Of a DNA stretch of 64,000 bases, positions 53,926-62,678 are shown piece by piece. How positions within the stretch are numbered: the stretch's first letter is position 1; every line of letters begins with the position of its first letter. The position numbers and the translations under genes are program-made. The stretch spans positions 5,394,001 through 5,458,000 of the forward strand of contig NZ_CP045643.1 in assembly GCF_009498275.1 (NCBI RefSeq). Reading direction: 5' to 3'. The notes beneath the pieces are model-generated. The model had not been told where the DNA came from. It ran no database searches and saw only the letters and a list, made by a program, of their open reading frames with translations. Origin of the DNA: Streptomyces fagopyri. GTDB lineage: Bacteria; Actinomycetota; Actinomycetes; Streptomycetales; Streptomycetaceae.

Positions 53926-56799
53926 ATGGTGACCTTCGCGCAGGCGCAGGAGCGCGCGGAAGAGTGGATCAACGGCGATGTGCCCGGCTACCAGCACCGT
54001 GAGGTCCGGGTGCGGGAGTTCGAACTCGGCTTCGTCGTCTGGGCGGAGGACCGGGCCGACGGTCCGCGCTCGGACGGCGGCGCGCAGCGCCTCGTCATCG
54101 CCCGGGACAGCGGCGAGGCGACTCTGTGGCCCGGACTGCCGGTCGGTGAGGTCGTCCGCCGCTACGAGGAGGAGTACGGGGTGAAGGACGGGTCTCCCGA
54201 ACCGGCGCCGGCGCCTCCGGCCCGGGTCGACCTCAACCAGACGTCGTTCCTGCTGAGTCCCCCGGAGTGGCTGCAGGAGGCCGCGGACAAGCTGGGGATT
54301 CCGGACCGGCGTCCGGGGGCGTCCGGAGGTCCTGGCTCCGACGGGACGGGAGCCCGTCCCGCCGCGGTCCCGGCCCCGGGGCAGGGCCCGGCTTCCGCGG
54401 GCGGCGGTCCGCCGGCCGCGGCGCCGGGCGAGCCGGAGGACGCGGTGCCGCACAAAGGGCCCTTCGGAGCCGGACCGCGCACCGCGGCCGGGGTCCCGGC
54501 GGTTTCCGGTGGTCCCGGGGTCTCCGGCGGAGCCACGTCGTGGCCGGCCGCCGCGGCCGGTGACGAGCCGGACACCGGTCCCCAGGACGCCGTGGGAGCG
54601 CGGGGGGTGCCCGCGTCGGCGACGCCGTGGGCGGGGACGGACACCAACGCCGACGCCGGCGAGGACCGTTCCGTACCGCTGCCGGCGACGGTGTTCGCAC
54701 CGCCGCTGACCGACGCCGACGACACCGGCACGCCGCCGCCTGGCGCGATCGCGGACGCCAAGACGGCTCTGATCTCCGGCGGCAGCGCTCTTCCGCGCAC
54801 GGCGGTCACACCCGCGCTCGGCGAGCCCGCGCCGGCCGCGCCGCCGTACGGTCACCCGGGGGGTCCGGCGGTGCCGGGCACACCGCCTCCGGCCGCGCCG
54901 TCCGCCTACGGGTTCCCGCAGGGCTCCGCCGCTGCTCCGGGCACCCCGCCGCCTCCGCCGCCCGGTGCCTCCGCTCCCGGCGGGCCGCAGGGCACGCCTT
55001 CCGCGGGTGCGCCCGGGTACGGCTACCCGCAGGCGCCGAACGTCCCGCAGCCGCCCGCCGGTCCGGGTGCCCCCGTGGCGCCTCCCCGGCCGCTGCCCCC
55101 GAACGCCGGTGACATCGCCGACGCGGCGACCAGCAAGGCGCAGCCGCCGCGAGGCGCGCGGGGCAACGGCCCGAGCGCGCCTCCTCCGCCGAGCGCCCCT
55201 GGCGCTCCGGGCGTACGGCCGGGCAGCGCGCCCGCGCCGTCCGGGCCCGGTGCTCCGGGCAGCCCGGCGGGCGGGTACGTGCCCACGCAACTCGTCTCCC
55301 AGTTGGGCCCGGGTGGCCCCGGGGTCCCGGCGGCACCGGGCGTCCCCGGCGCGCCCGCCGCACCCGGTGCGCCCCAGCCCCCTGGAGTTCCGGGTACGCC
55401 GGGTGCTCCGCAGCCTCCGGGCGGTACGCCTCCCGGCGGTGTCCACCACGCCGCGACGATGCTGGCGGGTCCCGCCGCCGGTGGCCCCGGCGCGCCCCAG
55501 CCGCCCGGTACGCCGGGTGCTCCGCAGCCTCCGGGCGGTACGCCTCCCGGCGGTGTCCACCACGCCGCCACGGTGCTGGCGGGTCCGCAGTCCGGGGGCC
55601 CCGGCGCACCGCCGCCCCCGCAGGCGCCCGGCGTGCCGCAGCCGATGCCCGGTCAGCCGATGCCCGGTCAGCCCATGCCCGGTCAGCCCATGCCGGGCCG
55701 GCCCATGTCCGGTCAGCCGATCCCCGGTCAGCCCCTGCCCGGTCAGCCGATGGGAGGTCCGGTCCCGGGGATGCCCATGCCTCCTGGGCAGCAGCCCCCG
55801 GCGTACGGATACCCCCCGACCGGTCAGCCGACCGTCGGCCCCGGTTACCAGGCCGTCCTGCGCTACCGTGCGCAGGACGGCTCGGAGCAGCAGCTGATCC
55901 GGCGTTCGGCGCCGGGCACCCCGCACCCGGAGTGGCAGATGCTGCACGAGCTGCGGGCGATGAACGTGCCGCCGCAGCAAGTCCTGGAACTGCACACCGA
56001 GTTGGAGTCGTGCGAGCTGCCGGGCGCGTACTGCGCGAGGATGATCCGGGAGACCTGGCCGCAGGCCCGGATCACGAGCATCGCCCCGTACGGTACGGAC
56101 CACGCGAGCCGTCAGCAGGGCATGCACGAACTGCTCGCGCACCAGGGCGAATTGCACCAGGTGGCGGACGGTCCGGCGCGCCCGGCGCCGGTGCGGTCGC
56201 CGATCCCGCCGGTGCAGCCCGTGCCGCCGGTCCCGCCGGAGGCGATCGGGCACGAACTGGCGGCGGCGTTCGGGCCGGGCGTGTTCCGGTTCGACCAGGT
56301 CGCGGTCTCCCGTCAGGGTGTGCCGAACATCGTGGCGCACACCCTGGTGGTGGCCGGACTCCCCGTCGACATGGGCCCGTTCTTCTGGGCGCAGGCGCAG
56401 CCCGGCCGTCCGGTGCCGACGCTCGCCGAACTGGCGCAGGAGCGCGGGGTGCACCCGGCGCCGGACGCGGGTTCGTACCTGGTCATGGGCAGCGACTTCG
56501 GCAAGGCGATCTGTGTCCAGTACGGCACGGCGAACATCGTGGCCGTGCCGGTGGAGGCGGGGCCCGGCGGCGCCCCGGTGCCGCCCCAGTTCGTGAACAC
56601 GGGCCTGCCCGAGTTCGCGCGCTGTCTGGCGCTGCTCGGCCGGATGTGGCGGCTGCGGTTCGGGCTCAACCAGGAGCAGGCGGGCCGCTGGACCGTCGAC
56701 TTCCAGGCCCAGCTCGCCTCTCTCGACCCGGCGGCGCTCGGCTCGCCGGAGAGCTGGTGGTCGGTCCTGCTGGAACAGATGTGGGACGGCCTGCTGTGA
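53926..56799 (+). CDS. Large YrhB - proline-rich - deaminase - SUKH-4 protein
   Basis: A 957-residue protein. Residues 1-85 (FAQAQERAEEWINGDVPGY onward) resemble YrhB-type immunity domains. Residues 86-635 are Pro/Gly/Ala-rich, with a duplicated VHHAAT segment and at least seven MPGQP-type pentapeptides. About 640-745 is a deaminase-like domain: LRYRAQDGSEQQLIRR, then H690-T-E692 in LELHTELESC and C696-ELPGAY-C703, the zinc motifs of the XOO_2897-like family. From about 773 a SUKH-4-like domain runs to the end (AIGHELAAAFGPGVFRFDQV, later FVNTGLPEFARCLALLGRMW). The ATG at 53926 lies seven bases after the previous gene. No signal peptide; cytoplasmic. A canonical terminator follows. Confidence 0.75.
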   Translation: MVTFAQAQERAEEWINGDVPGYQHREVRVREFELGFVVWAEDRADGPRSDGGAQRLVIARDSGEATLWPGLPVGEVVRRYEEEYGVKDGSPEPAPAPPARVDLNQTSFLLSPPEWLQEAADKLGIPDRRPGASGGPGSDGTGARPAAVPAPGQGPASAGGGPPAAAPGEPEDAVPHKGPFGAGPRTAAGVPAVSGGPGVSGGATSWPAAAAGDEPDTGPQDAVGARGVPASATPWAGTDTNADAGEDRSVPLPATVFAPPLTDADDTGTPPPGAIADAKTALISGGSALPRTAVTPALGEPAPAAPPYGHPGGPAVPGTPPPAAPSAYGFPQGSAAAPGTPPPPPPGASAPGGPQGTPSAGAPGYGYPQAPNVPQPPAGPGAPVAPPRPLPPNAGDIADAATSKAQPPRGARGNGPSAPPPPSAPGAPGVRPGSAPAPSGPGAPGSPAGGYVPTQLVSQLGPGGPGVPAAPGVPGAPAAPGAPQPPGVPGTPGAPQPPGGTPPGGVHHAATMLAGPAAGGPGAPQPPGTPGAPQPPGGTPPGGVHHAATVLAGPQSGGPGAPPPPQAPGVPQPMPGQPMPGQPMPGQPMPGRPMSGQPIPGQPLPGQPMGGPVPGMPMPPGQQPPAYGYPPTGQPTVGPGYQAVLRYRAQDGSEQQLIRRSAPGTPHPEWQMLHELRAMNVPPQQVLELHTELESCELPGAYCARMIRETWPQARITSIAPYGTDHASRQQGMHELLAHQGELHQVADGPARPAPVRSPIPPVQPVPPVPPEAIGHELAAAFGPGVFRFDQVAVSRQGVPNIVAHTLVVAGLPVDMGPFFWAQAQPGRPVPTLAELAQERGVHPAPDAGSYLVMGSDFGKAICVQYGTANIVAVPVEAGPGGAPVPPQFVNTGLPEFARCLALLGRMWRLRFGLNQEQAGRWTVDFQAQLASLDPAALGSPESWWSVLLEQMWDGLL
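55388..55590. repeat. Two near-identical 80-nt copies inside the proline-rich region
   Basis: Copies at about 55393-55474 and 55510-55590 both encode TPGAPQPPGGTPPGG, then VHHAAT, then LAGP, with only a few base changes. A run of 15-bp units coding for MPGQP follows at about 55642-55752. Both indicate recent expansion of the linker. Confidence 0.75.
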
Positions 56800-56840
56800 C
56801 CTCCCGCTGAGCCTCCCGGCTTCCGCGCGGAACGCCACCC

Positions 56841-56884
56841 ATGGGTTGAACCCGGTACACATGACCGGGTTCAACCCATTTTTT
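56841..56884 (+). terminator. Canonical intrinsic terminator of the SUKH operon
   Basis: ATGGGTTGAACCCGG (56841-56855) pairs fully with CCGGGTTCAACCCAT (56865-56879) around a nine-base loop and is followed by a run of six T's (56879-56884). A T-tract this clear is uncommon in Streptomyces. It ends the operon 42 bp after the stop. Confidence 0.92.
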
Positions 56885-57012
56885 ACTTCCCTCGACCGGA
56901 ACCGGCGGGCGGAGTGTCGCGTTATGAACACTTACTCCTCATCCATCAGGATATGCGCCACATGATGTCGACGAATCATGTCGCAGGGCGCACATCGGAG
57001 AGGGGTTCAGGG

Positions 57013-57900
57013 ATGAGCAGCGCATCGGTGTCGCCGCACGGCTTCCGGGCTGTACGGGGGCGCGGTTACCGTCCCGAGCAGGTCGACGCGTACACCGCCG
57101 GTCTCTCGCGGGACCGCGACGCCGCCTGGGAGCGGGCCGCCCGGCTGACCGTCCTGGCCAAGGAGATGGACGGGGAGGCGCGGCGGCTGCGCGAGGCCGT
57201 GACGCGGCTCGCTCCGCAGACGTACGACACCCTCGGCGAACGCGCCCGCCGGCTCTTCGAGCTCGGCGAGGAGGAGGCCGGGGCCGTGCGCGAGAGCGCG
57301 CGCCGCGAGGCCCGGCACGCCGTCGACGCGGCCGAGGCGGCGGGGCGGCAGGCCCGCGACACCGCCCAGGAGTACGCCGACGGGGTGCGCGCCGAGGCCG
57401 AGGAGCGCGCCCGGCAGCGGCTGCTCGCCGCCCGCGCCGAGGCCGACGAAGCGCGGATCGCCGCCCGCCGGGAGATCAAGGAGAACCGCGGGGAGGTACT
57501 GGCCGTGCTGCGCGAGGCGCGTCGGCGAGCGGAGGGGCTCCTCGTCGAGCACGAGCAGGAGCACGCCGGGCGCCGGGAGGAGGCGGAGCGCGCGGAGGCC
57601 GAGCGGGTGGCCGCGTTCGAGGCACACCACGAACAGCGGGTGGCCCGCGCCGAGGCCGCCCTCGCCGGGGCCCGGAGTGCCTGTGCCCAGGCCGAGGAGT
57701 CGGCCCGGCACGGACAGGAGGACGCGGTGGCGCGGGCCGCGGAACTGATCGCCGAGGCGCGGGTGCGGGAGGAACGGATCGTCCGGGAGACCGAGCGGGT
57801 GCTGCGTGAGCACGGCGAGCGGTGGGACGACGTACGGGCGCACATGGACCACGTACGGTCGAGCCTCATGACCCTGACGGGCCGCGCACCGGTGGAGTGA
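57013..57900 (+). CDS. Coiled-coil protein with DivIVA-like N-terminus
   Basis: A 295-residue protein. The start FRAVRGRGYRPEQVDAYTAGLSRDRD resembles the membrane/pole-recognition segment of DivIVA-type proteins. The rest is almost entirely charged coiled coil (heptads rich in Ala, Glu and Arg, for example EARHAVDAAEAAGRQARDTA and EAERVAAFEAHHEQRVARAE). Streptomyces uses such proteins in polar growth and the tip-organising centre; the exact role here is unknown. The ATG at 57013 follows GAGAGGGG; an upstream in-frame ATG at 56953 is less likely. Confidence 0.8.
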   Translation: MSSASVSPHGFRAVRGRGYRPEQVDAYTAGLSRDRDAAWERAARLTVLAKEMDGEARRLREAVTRLAPQTYDTLGERARRLFELGEEEAGAVRESARREARHAVDAAEAAGRQARDTAQEYADGVRAEAEERARQRLLAARAEADEARIAARREIKENRGEVLAVLREARRRAEGLLVEHEQEHAGRREEAERAEAERVAAFEAHHEQRVARAEAALAGARSACAQAEESARHGQEDAVARAAELIAEARVREERIVRETERVLREHGERWDDVRAHMDHVRSSLMTLTGRAPVE

Positions 57901-58089
57901 CCACCCCGGCGCGCCGCACCCCCTGTTGCACCACCCGGGCCGTGGTCCCACCCCGGCCGTGGTCCGACGTCGGCAGGAATCCCGCGCCGGGAGGCGACCC
58001 GCGGCGCACGCCCCGCGCGCCGTGACCCGTGTCGCGACCGTGGTGCGACCGGCGCCGCGGGGTCCGGCCGGGGACCGGCCGCCGCCGGA

Positions 58090-59772
58090 TCAGCGCGCGC
58101 CGCGAGACGTCGTACGGCCCGGTGACCGGACCGCCCCCGCCAGGATCCAGCCCTCCACCGCCTCGTACTGCCTGCGCTGTTCCTCCGACTTCCGGCGCCC
58201 CGACAGCACGGTCCCGAGCCATCCGTACGCGAAGCCCAGCGGGATCGACACCAGCCCGGTCGTCGTGAACGGGAACCAGTTGAAGTCGGCCTCGGGGAAC
58301 GCGGCGGTGGGTGAGCCGGAGACCAGGTTGGTGCCGGTCATCAGGACCAGGACCGTGAGCGTGCCCCCGATGAGGGTGCACAGCAGGCCGGTGCGGGTGT
58401 AGCGGCGCCAGAACAGTCCGTAGACCAGCGCGGGCGCCAGTGCCGAGGCACCCAGGCAGAACGAGAGCGTGATCAGCGGCTGCAGGCTGCGGTGCTGGAC
58501 GAGGGTGGCCAGCAGGATCGCCGGCGCGCCGACCGCGAGGGCCGACAGCCGGGCGAGGAGCATCTCGCGGCGGGGGGACAGCTCGTCGTCGCGCCGGCGT
58601 CCCCGGAAGAGCCGGGCGTGCGCGAACACGTCGTGCGCCAGGGAGTTGGCGCAGGCCAGGATCATTCCGGCGACGGAGGCGAGCACGGTCAGGAAGATCG
58701 CCGTGGTGACGGTGGTGAACAGGAGCGTCTCGGCCGTCGAGACGTCCGGCCCGAACGCGGCGCGCGAGCCCAGCAGATACGCCGTGTTGCCCTGCGGATC
58801 GGCGCGCGCGATGACGCCGCGTCCGATCAGCGCCGTGGCCCCGAAGCCGACGACCGTGATGACCAGGACGAAGAGGGCCACGCACGGTACCGCCCAGGAC
58901 AGCGAGCGGCGTACCTGACGGGCGCTGCCGGCGGTGTACATGCGCATGGTGACGTGCGGGAGGCAGGCGCCGCCCAGGACGACCGTCAGCTCCGAAGTGA
59001 TCATGTCGAGGCGGGGGCTGGGGCCGCCGGAGAACTGCAGACCGGAGTGGAGGAACGCGGCGCCGACACCGCTGTGGTCGGCGGCCGCCCGGGAGAGCGC
59101 CCCCGGGTCCCAGTCGAAGCGGTTCAGGATGAGCAGGGCGACCACGGTGCCCGAGCCGAGCAGCATCACGATCTTCAGGATCTGGATGAGGGCCGTGCCC
59201 TTCATGCCCCCGATCGCCGCGTAGCCGATCATCAGCGTGCCGAGGCCGATGATGCAGCCGGTCTTCAGCGAGTCGCCGGAGAAGCCGAGGATGAACGCCA
59301 GCAGGTCGCCGGTGCCCGCCAGTTGGACCAGCATCAGGGGCAGCAGGGCGACGATGGTCGCGGCGCACGCGGTGGCGCGTACGGCCCGGCCGGGCATCCG
59401 GCGCGCGAGCGCGTCGCCCATGGTGAACCGGCCCGCGTTGCGCAGCGGTTCGGCCAGCAGGAACATCAGCAGCATCAGGGAGAGCGCCGTGCTCAGCGCG
59501 AGCACGACCCCGTCGTACCCGGTGAGCGCGATGACCCCGCCGGTGCCGAGCACCGTCGCCGCCGAGATGTAGTCACCGGCTATGGCGAGGCCGTTGCGTA
59601 TCGGCGACAGCGATCCGTACCCCGTGTAGAACTCGTCGAGGTCGTCGCGGTCCGGCCCGGTCATCACGCACAGCAGCAGCGTGACCGTGGTGACCGCGGT
59701 GAACGCCATCAGTGACATGGTCTGCGCGGAACTGCTGAACCCGGTTCCGCCCGTCTCGATCGCCCCGGTCAT
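58090..59772 (-). CDS. Cation/acetate-type sodium:solute symporter (ActP-like)
   Basis: A 560-residue SSS-family protein with about 13 membrane helices. The signature region is FYTGYGSLSPIRNGLAIAGDYISAATVLGTGG, and LKIVMLLGSGTVVALLILNRF and LVSIPLGFAYGWLGTVL are typical of monocarboxylate/acetate symporters. It is co-transcribed with the DUF485 gene, whose stop it overlaps by four bases, the standard actP-yjcH-like pairing. The substrate is probably acetate or another short carboxylate. The ATG at 59772 is fixed by the overlap. Confidence 0.92.
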   Translation of the reverse strand: MTGAIETGGTGFSSSAQTMSLMAFTAVTTVTLLLCVMTGPDRDDLDEFYTGYGSLSPIRNGLAIAGDYISAATVLGTGGVIALTGYDGVVLALSTALSLMLLMFLLAEPLRNAGRFTMGDALARRMPGRAVRATACAATIVALLPLMLVQLAGTGDLLAFILGFSGDSLKTGCIIGLGTLMIGYAAIGGMKGTALIQILKIVMLLGSGTVVALLILNRFDWDPGALSRAAADHSGVGAAFLHSGLQFSGGPSPRLDMITSELTVVLGGACLPHVTMRMYTAGSARQVRRSLSWAVPCVALFVLVITVVGFGATALIGRGVIARADPQGNTAYLLGSRAAFGPDVSTAETLLFTTVTTAIFLTVLASVAGMILACANSLAHDVFAHARLFRGRRRDDELSPRREMLLARLSALAVGAPAILLATLVQHRSLQPLITLSFCLGASALAPALVYGLFWRRYTRTGLLCTLIGGTLTVLVLMTGTNLVSGSPTAAFPEADFNWFPFTTTGLVSIPLGFAYGWLGTVLSGRRKSEEQRRQYEAVEGWILAGAVRSPGRTTSRGAR

Positions 59773-60275
59773 CGGGCCGCCTCCCGCTTCGCGTCCAGCT
59801 CGCTCTGCCTCCGGATCCGGTCCGCGACCGGGTCGACGCCCCGGCGGGCCGTGTACTCGTACACGCCGATCGCCAGACAGGTCACGGGTACCTGCAACAG
59901 CCCGAGGAGCAGCCCCATCGGCAGTCCGCCGGACACCGTGCTCGCCATCAGGCCCGGCGCGAACGCCGACAGGAGCAGGAAGAGGGTGAAGTACCCGAGC
60001 GCCGTGAGCGTCGCCACCCGCCGCTGCCGGCGATAGGCGCCGCGCAGCAGCCGGATGTCGCTGTGCTGCCCCAGCGCGTGATGCCGGGGCCGTCGCCTTC
60101 TCGGAGGCTCGGGGGGCCGCGGCTGCCAGGGGTAGGTGGCGTACGCGGGGGAGTGCGCGGCGGGTTCGTTCCGGAACTCCGGGTACGGGGGCGGGGAGTG
60201 CTGCGGATTCGGGGGCGGGTACGGGGGTTGTCGGTGCGGCGTCTGGTGCTCGGGGGACGAGAACGCGTCTGGCAT
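59769..60275 (-). CDS. DUF485 family membrane protein with proline-rich N-terminus
   Basis: A 168-residue protein: a Pro/His/Tyr-rich N-terminal tail (about 1-70), then LGQHSDIRLLRGAYRRQRRVATLTALGYFTLFLLLSAFAPGLM, and a second helix, the DUF485 core. YjcH-type partners accompany acetate symporters. The core is normal in length, but the Pro-rich tail is unusually long for the family. The ATG at 60275 has AAGGAG upstream. Its stop codon overlaps the symporter start. Confidence 0.88.
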   Translation of the reverse strand: MPDAFSSPEHQTPHRQPPYPPPNPQHSPPPYPEFRNEPAAHSPAYATYPWQPRPPEPPRRRRPRHHALGQHSDIRLLRGAYRRQRRVATLTALGYFTLFLLLSAFAPGLMASTVSGGLPMGLLLGLLQVPVTCLAIGVYEYTARRGVDPVADRIRRQSELDAKREAAR

Positions 60276-60717
60276 CCCGGTTCTCCTTGCGTGGCTCGGG
60301 TCCGGTGCGGACCGCAGGGAGCAGGGGGTGGAGCGAGGCACGCTACTCGCAGGTAGCCCCCGTGGGCGCGGGTTTCGCCGAACTGATCGGTCGGTATGCG
60401 CTTACTTCGCTGACCTGGGGTGTTACCCGGGTCTACCCCTGTGGCGGAAGTGTGTAGAGGGAGGAGAGTGGCACCTGAGGTGGGGGGTGTTCGCAACGGT
60501 GTGCCTCCCCCGCGTACCCCACTGACAGACTCCACTCCCACCGCGACGGGTACCCGGCGGCAGGGGCGAGGCCCCCGGCCCAGGTCGTCGTCCCGCGCCC
60601 CGGCCCAGGTCGTCGACCCGCGTCGCGAGCCGGCGTCGTCGTCCCGCGTCGTAGTCCGGCGTACTCGTCCCGCGTACGCGGCCCGTGTGCTCAAGCCCGT
60701 GTCCGCGGCCCTCGTCC
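60276..60717. other. 440-bp gap with 25-bp tandem repeat and CG-rich degenerate copies
   Basis: No credible gene is seen. It holds the upstream region of the DUF485 gene, including GATCGGTCGGTATGC near 60379, and two 25-bp copies starting CGGCCCAGGTCGTCG (60576-60600 and 60601-60625), then more diverged GTCGTCGTCCCGCG-like copies to about 60690. The repeats lie just past the MFS stop and may be a decayed 3' extension of that gene. Confidence 0.5.
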
Positions 60718-62229
60718 TCAGTCCGTGGGGTCGTCGAGGACCGGGAAGCGTCTCGGCGCCACGAACAGCAGCACCAGGAAGGCGAGTACGGCGGCACACG
60801 CGGCGCCGAGGTACACGGCGTGGACCGCGTCGGCGACCGCGTGCCGCAACCGCTCGTCCGGCGCCCCCGAGTCCAGCGCCCGCGTCACCGCGTCCAGGTC
60901 CCCGGCGCCGCCGAGTCGCGCGGCCAGCACCCCGTTGGCGATCGCCCCGAACAGGGTCGCTCCGACGGTCTGGCCGGTCTGACGGCAGAAGAGGACGGAC
61001 GCGGTGGCCGTACCGCGTTCGTCCCAGCCGACGGTCGACTGGACACCGATGATCAGAGGGAGCTGGAAGAGGCCCAGGGTGCCCCCCAGCAGCAGCATCA
61101 GCAGGGTCGGTTGCCAGGGCGCGCCCGGATAGGGGAGGAACGGGAAGGCGAGCAGGATCAGGGCCGCCGCGCCGATGCCGGCCATCGCGGTGTTGCGGAA
61201 ACCGATCCGCCGGTACACGTGCTGGCTCAGCGCCGCGGACACCGGCCAGCTCAGCGTCCACACGGACAGCACGAATCCGGCGGTGACCGGGGCCAGGCCG
61301 AGGACCGACTGCGCGTAGGTGGGCAGGAACACCGAGGGGGCGACCATGAGCAGCCCCAGCGCGCCCAGCGCCAGATTCACCGCGGCGATCGTGCGCCGCC
61401 GCCACACCCACCCGGGGATGATCGGCTCGGCCGCCCGGCGCTCGATCACCACGACCGCCCCGATCAGCGCGAGTCCCGCGGCGAACAGGGAGAGCGAGGG
61501 GGCCGACAGCCAGTCCCAGGCCACCCCGCCCTGCACCAGCGCGGTCAGCAGGACGCCGCCGCACGCGAAGACGGCGAGCGCGCCCGCCCAGTCGACGCGC
61601 GCCCGCCCGGAGGACTCCCGTACCGGTTCGTGCAGATGACGGACGATCAGCCACAGGGCGACCGCCCCGATCGGCAGGTTGATGAGGAAGATCCAGCGCC
61701 AGTCCGCGTACGCGGCGAGCACACCGCCGAGACCCGGGCCCGCGACCGCCGAGGTCGCCCACACCGTGGACAGCTTCGCCTGGATCCTGGGGCGCTCCTT
61801 GAGCGGGTAGAGGTCGGCGGCGAGCGTCTGCACCGTGCCCTGGAGCGCGCCGCCGCCCAGCCCCTGGACGACGCGGAAGACGATGAGCGCGGCCATGTTC
61901 CAGGCGGTCGCGCACAGCAGGGAGCCGACGAGGAAGACGACGGCGCCCGTGATCAGCACCGGCTTGCGGCCGAAGGTGTCCGACAGCTTTCCGTACACCG
62001 GCAGCGTGACCGTCACCGCGAGCAGATAGCCGGAGAACAGCCAGGAGAAGACCGAGAAACCGCCGAGGTCGCCGACGATCTGCGGCACGGCGGTCGACAC
62101 GACGGTGGAGTCCAGCGCGGCGAGCGCCATGGAGAGCATGAGCGCCGCGACGACCGCGCCCCTGCGGTCGGGTGGAGCCCCCGGACGTACGGCCCCCGCG
62201 GTGCGTATCTCGGTGTCCCCCTGATCCAC
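60718..62229 (-). CDS. MFS transporter, DHA2 (14-helix, EmrB/QacA-type) family
   Basis: A 503-residue drug/proton antiporter with 14 predicted helices. Diagnostic sequences are ALDSTVVSTAVPQIVGDLGG (motif D1), GKLSDTFGRKPVLITG (motif A), RVVQGLGGGALQGT and TSAVAGPGLGGVL (motif C). Substrates are unknown; members export dyes, antibiotics and other compounds. I choose the GTG at 62229 with GAAGGA five bases upstream; an ATG at 62253 would add eight residues. No regulator gene is adjacent. Confidence 0.9.
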   Translation of the reverse strand: MDQGDTEIRTAGAVRPGAPPDRRGAVVAALMLSMALAALDSTVVSTAVPQIVGDLGGFSVFSWLFSGYLLAVTVTLPVYGKLSDTFGRKPVLITGAVVFLVGSLLCATAWNMAALIVFRVVQGLGGGALQGTVQTLAADLYPLKERPRIQAKLSTVWATSAVAGPGLGGVLAAYADWRWIFLINLPIGAVALWLIVRHLHEPVRESSGRARVDWAGALAVFACGGVLLTALVQGGVAWDWLSAPSLSLFAAGLALIGAVVVIERRAAEPIIPGWVWRRRTIAAVNLALGALGLLMVAPSVFLPTYAQSVLGLAPVTAGFVLSVWTLSWPVSAALSQHVYRRIGFRNTAMAGIGAAALILLAFPFLPYPGAPWQPTLLMLLLGGTLGLFQLPLIIGVQSTVGWDERGTATASVLFCRQTGQTVGATLFGAIANGVLAARLGGAGDLDAVTRALDSGAPDERLRHAVADAVHAVYLGAACAAVLAFLVLLFVAPRRFPVLDDPTD

Positions 62230-62678
62230 GGGATTCCTTCCCCTTGCATCCATCCGCCTCCGGCCACCCTCTCACTCGACCCTTACGCCTCGGCAGGGTG
62301 GAAGCCGGTCGCGGCGTGAGGGTGGAGCCGACCCCGAGAAGGACTCCGCCGGAAAGGGGACAGCCCCTAGGGGTACCTCCGTACTGCGGCTCGGGGAGGG
62401 TTCGTACCGCCGGAGGAGGAGAGGGCGCGGTACACGTCCTTAACCTGGCTTTACGCCGCTGACGAGCGGCCGGGAAGCGGTCGGGACGTACGGGGGTCGT
62501 ACGGACCGCACTCCCGGGGGTGGGGTTTTCCCCAGCAAAAGACTGCGCTGGGCACCAGCGCGCCGCAGCACCTCCCGCCGCCAGACTTACCGACGTAGCC
62601 AAGAACGGCGCATCCACCCGGCAACACCGCATCCGCGGACCGACCGGCCCATCCGTAGACCGACATAGGAGACTTACC
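62230..62678. other. 450-bp divergent region before the ABC transporter; no gene seen
   Basis: I find no protein-like frame on either strand. It holds a ten-base palindrome CCCCTAGGGG (62364-62373), GGGG-TTTT-CCCC (62523-62534) and GTACC/GGTAC repeats near 62370-62410. It should carry the promoters of the divergent MFS and ABC genes, but I cannot place them. Confidence 0.45.

Noticed and set aside
53596..56931. A 1111-codon minus-strand open frame opposite the SUKH operon
   Set aside because: The translation is Arg/Gly/His-rich with no domain and mirrors the repeats of the real Pro-rich protein.
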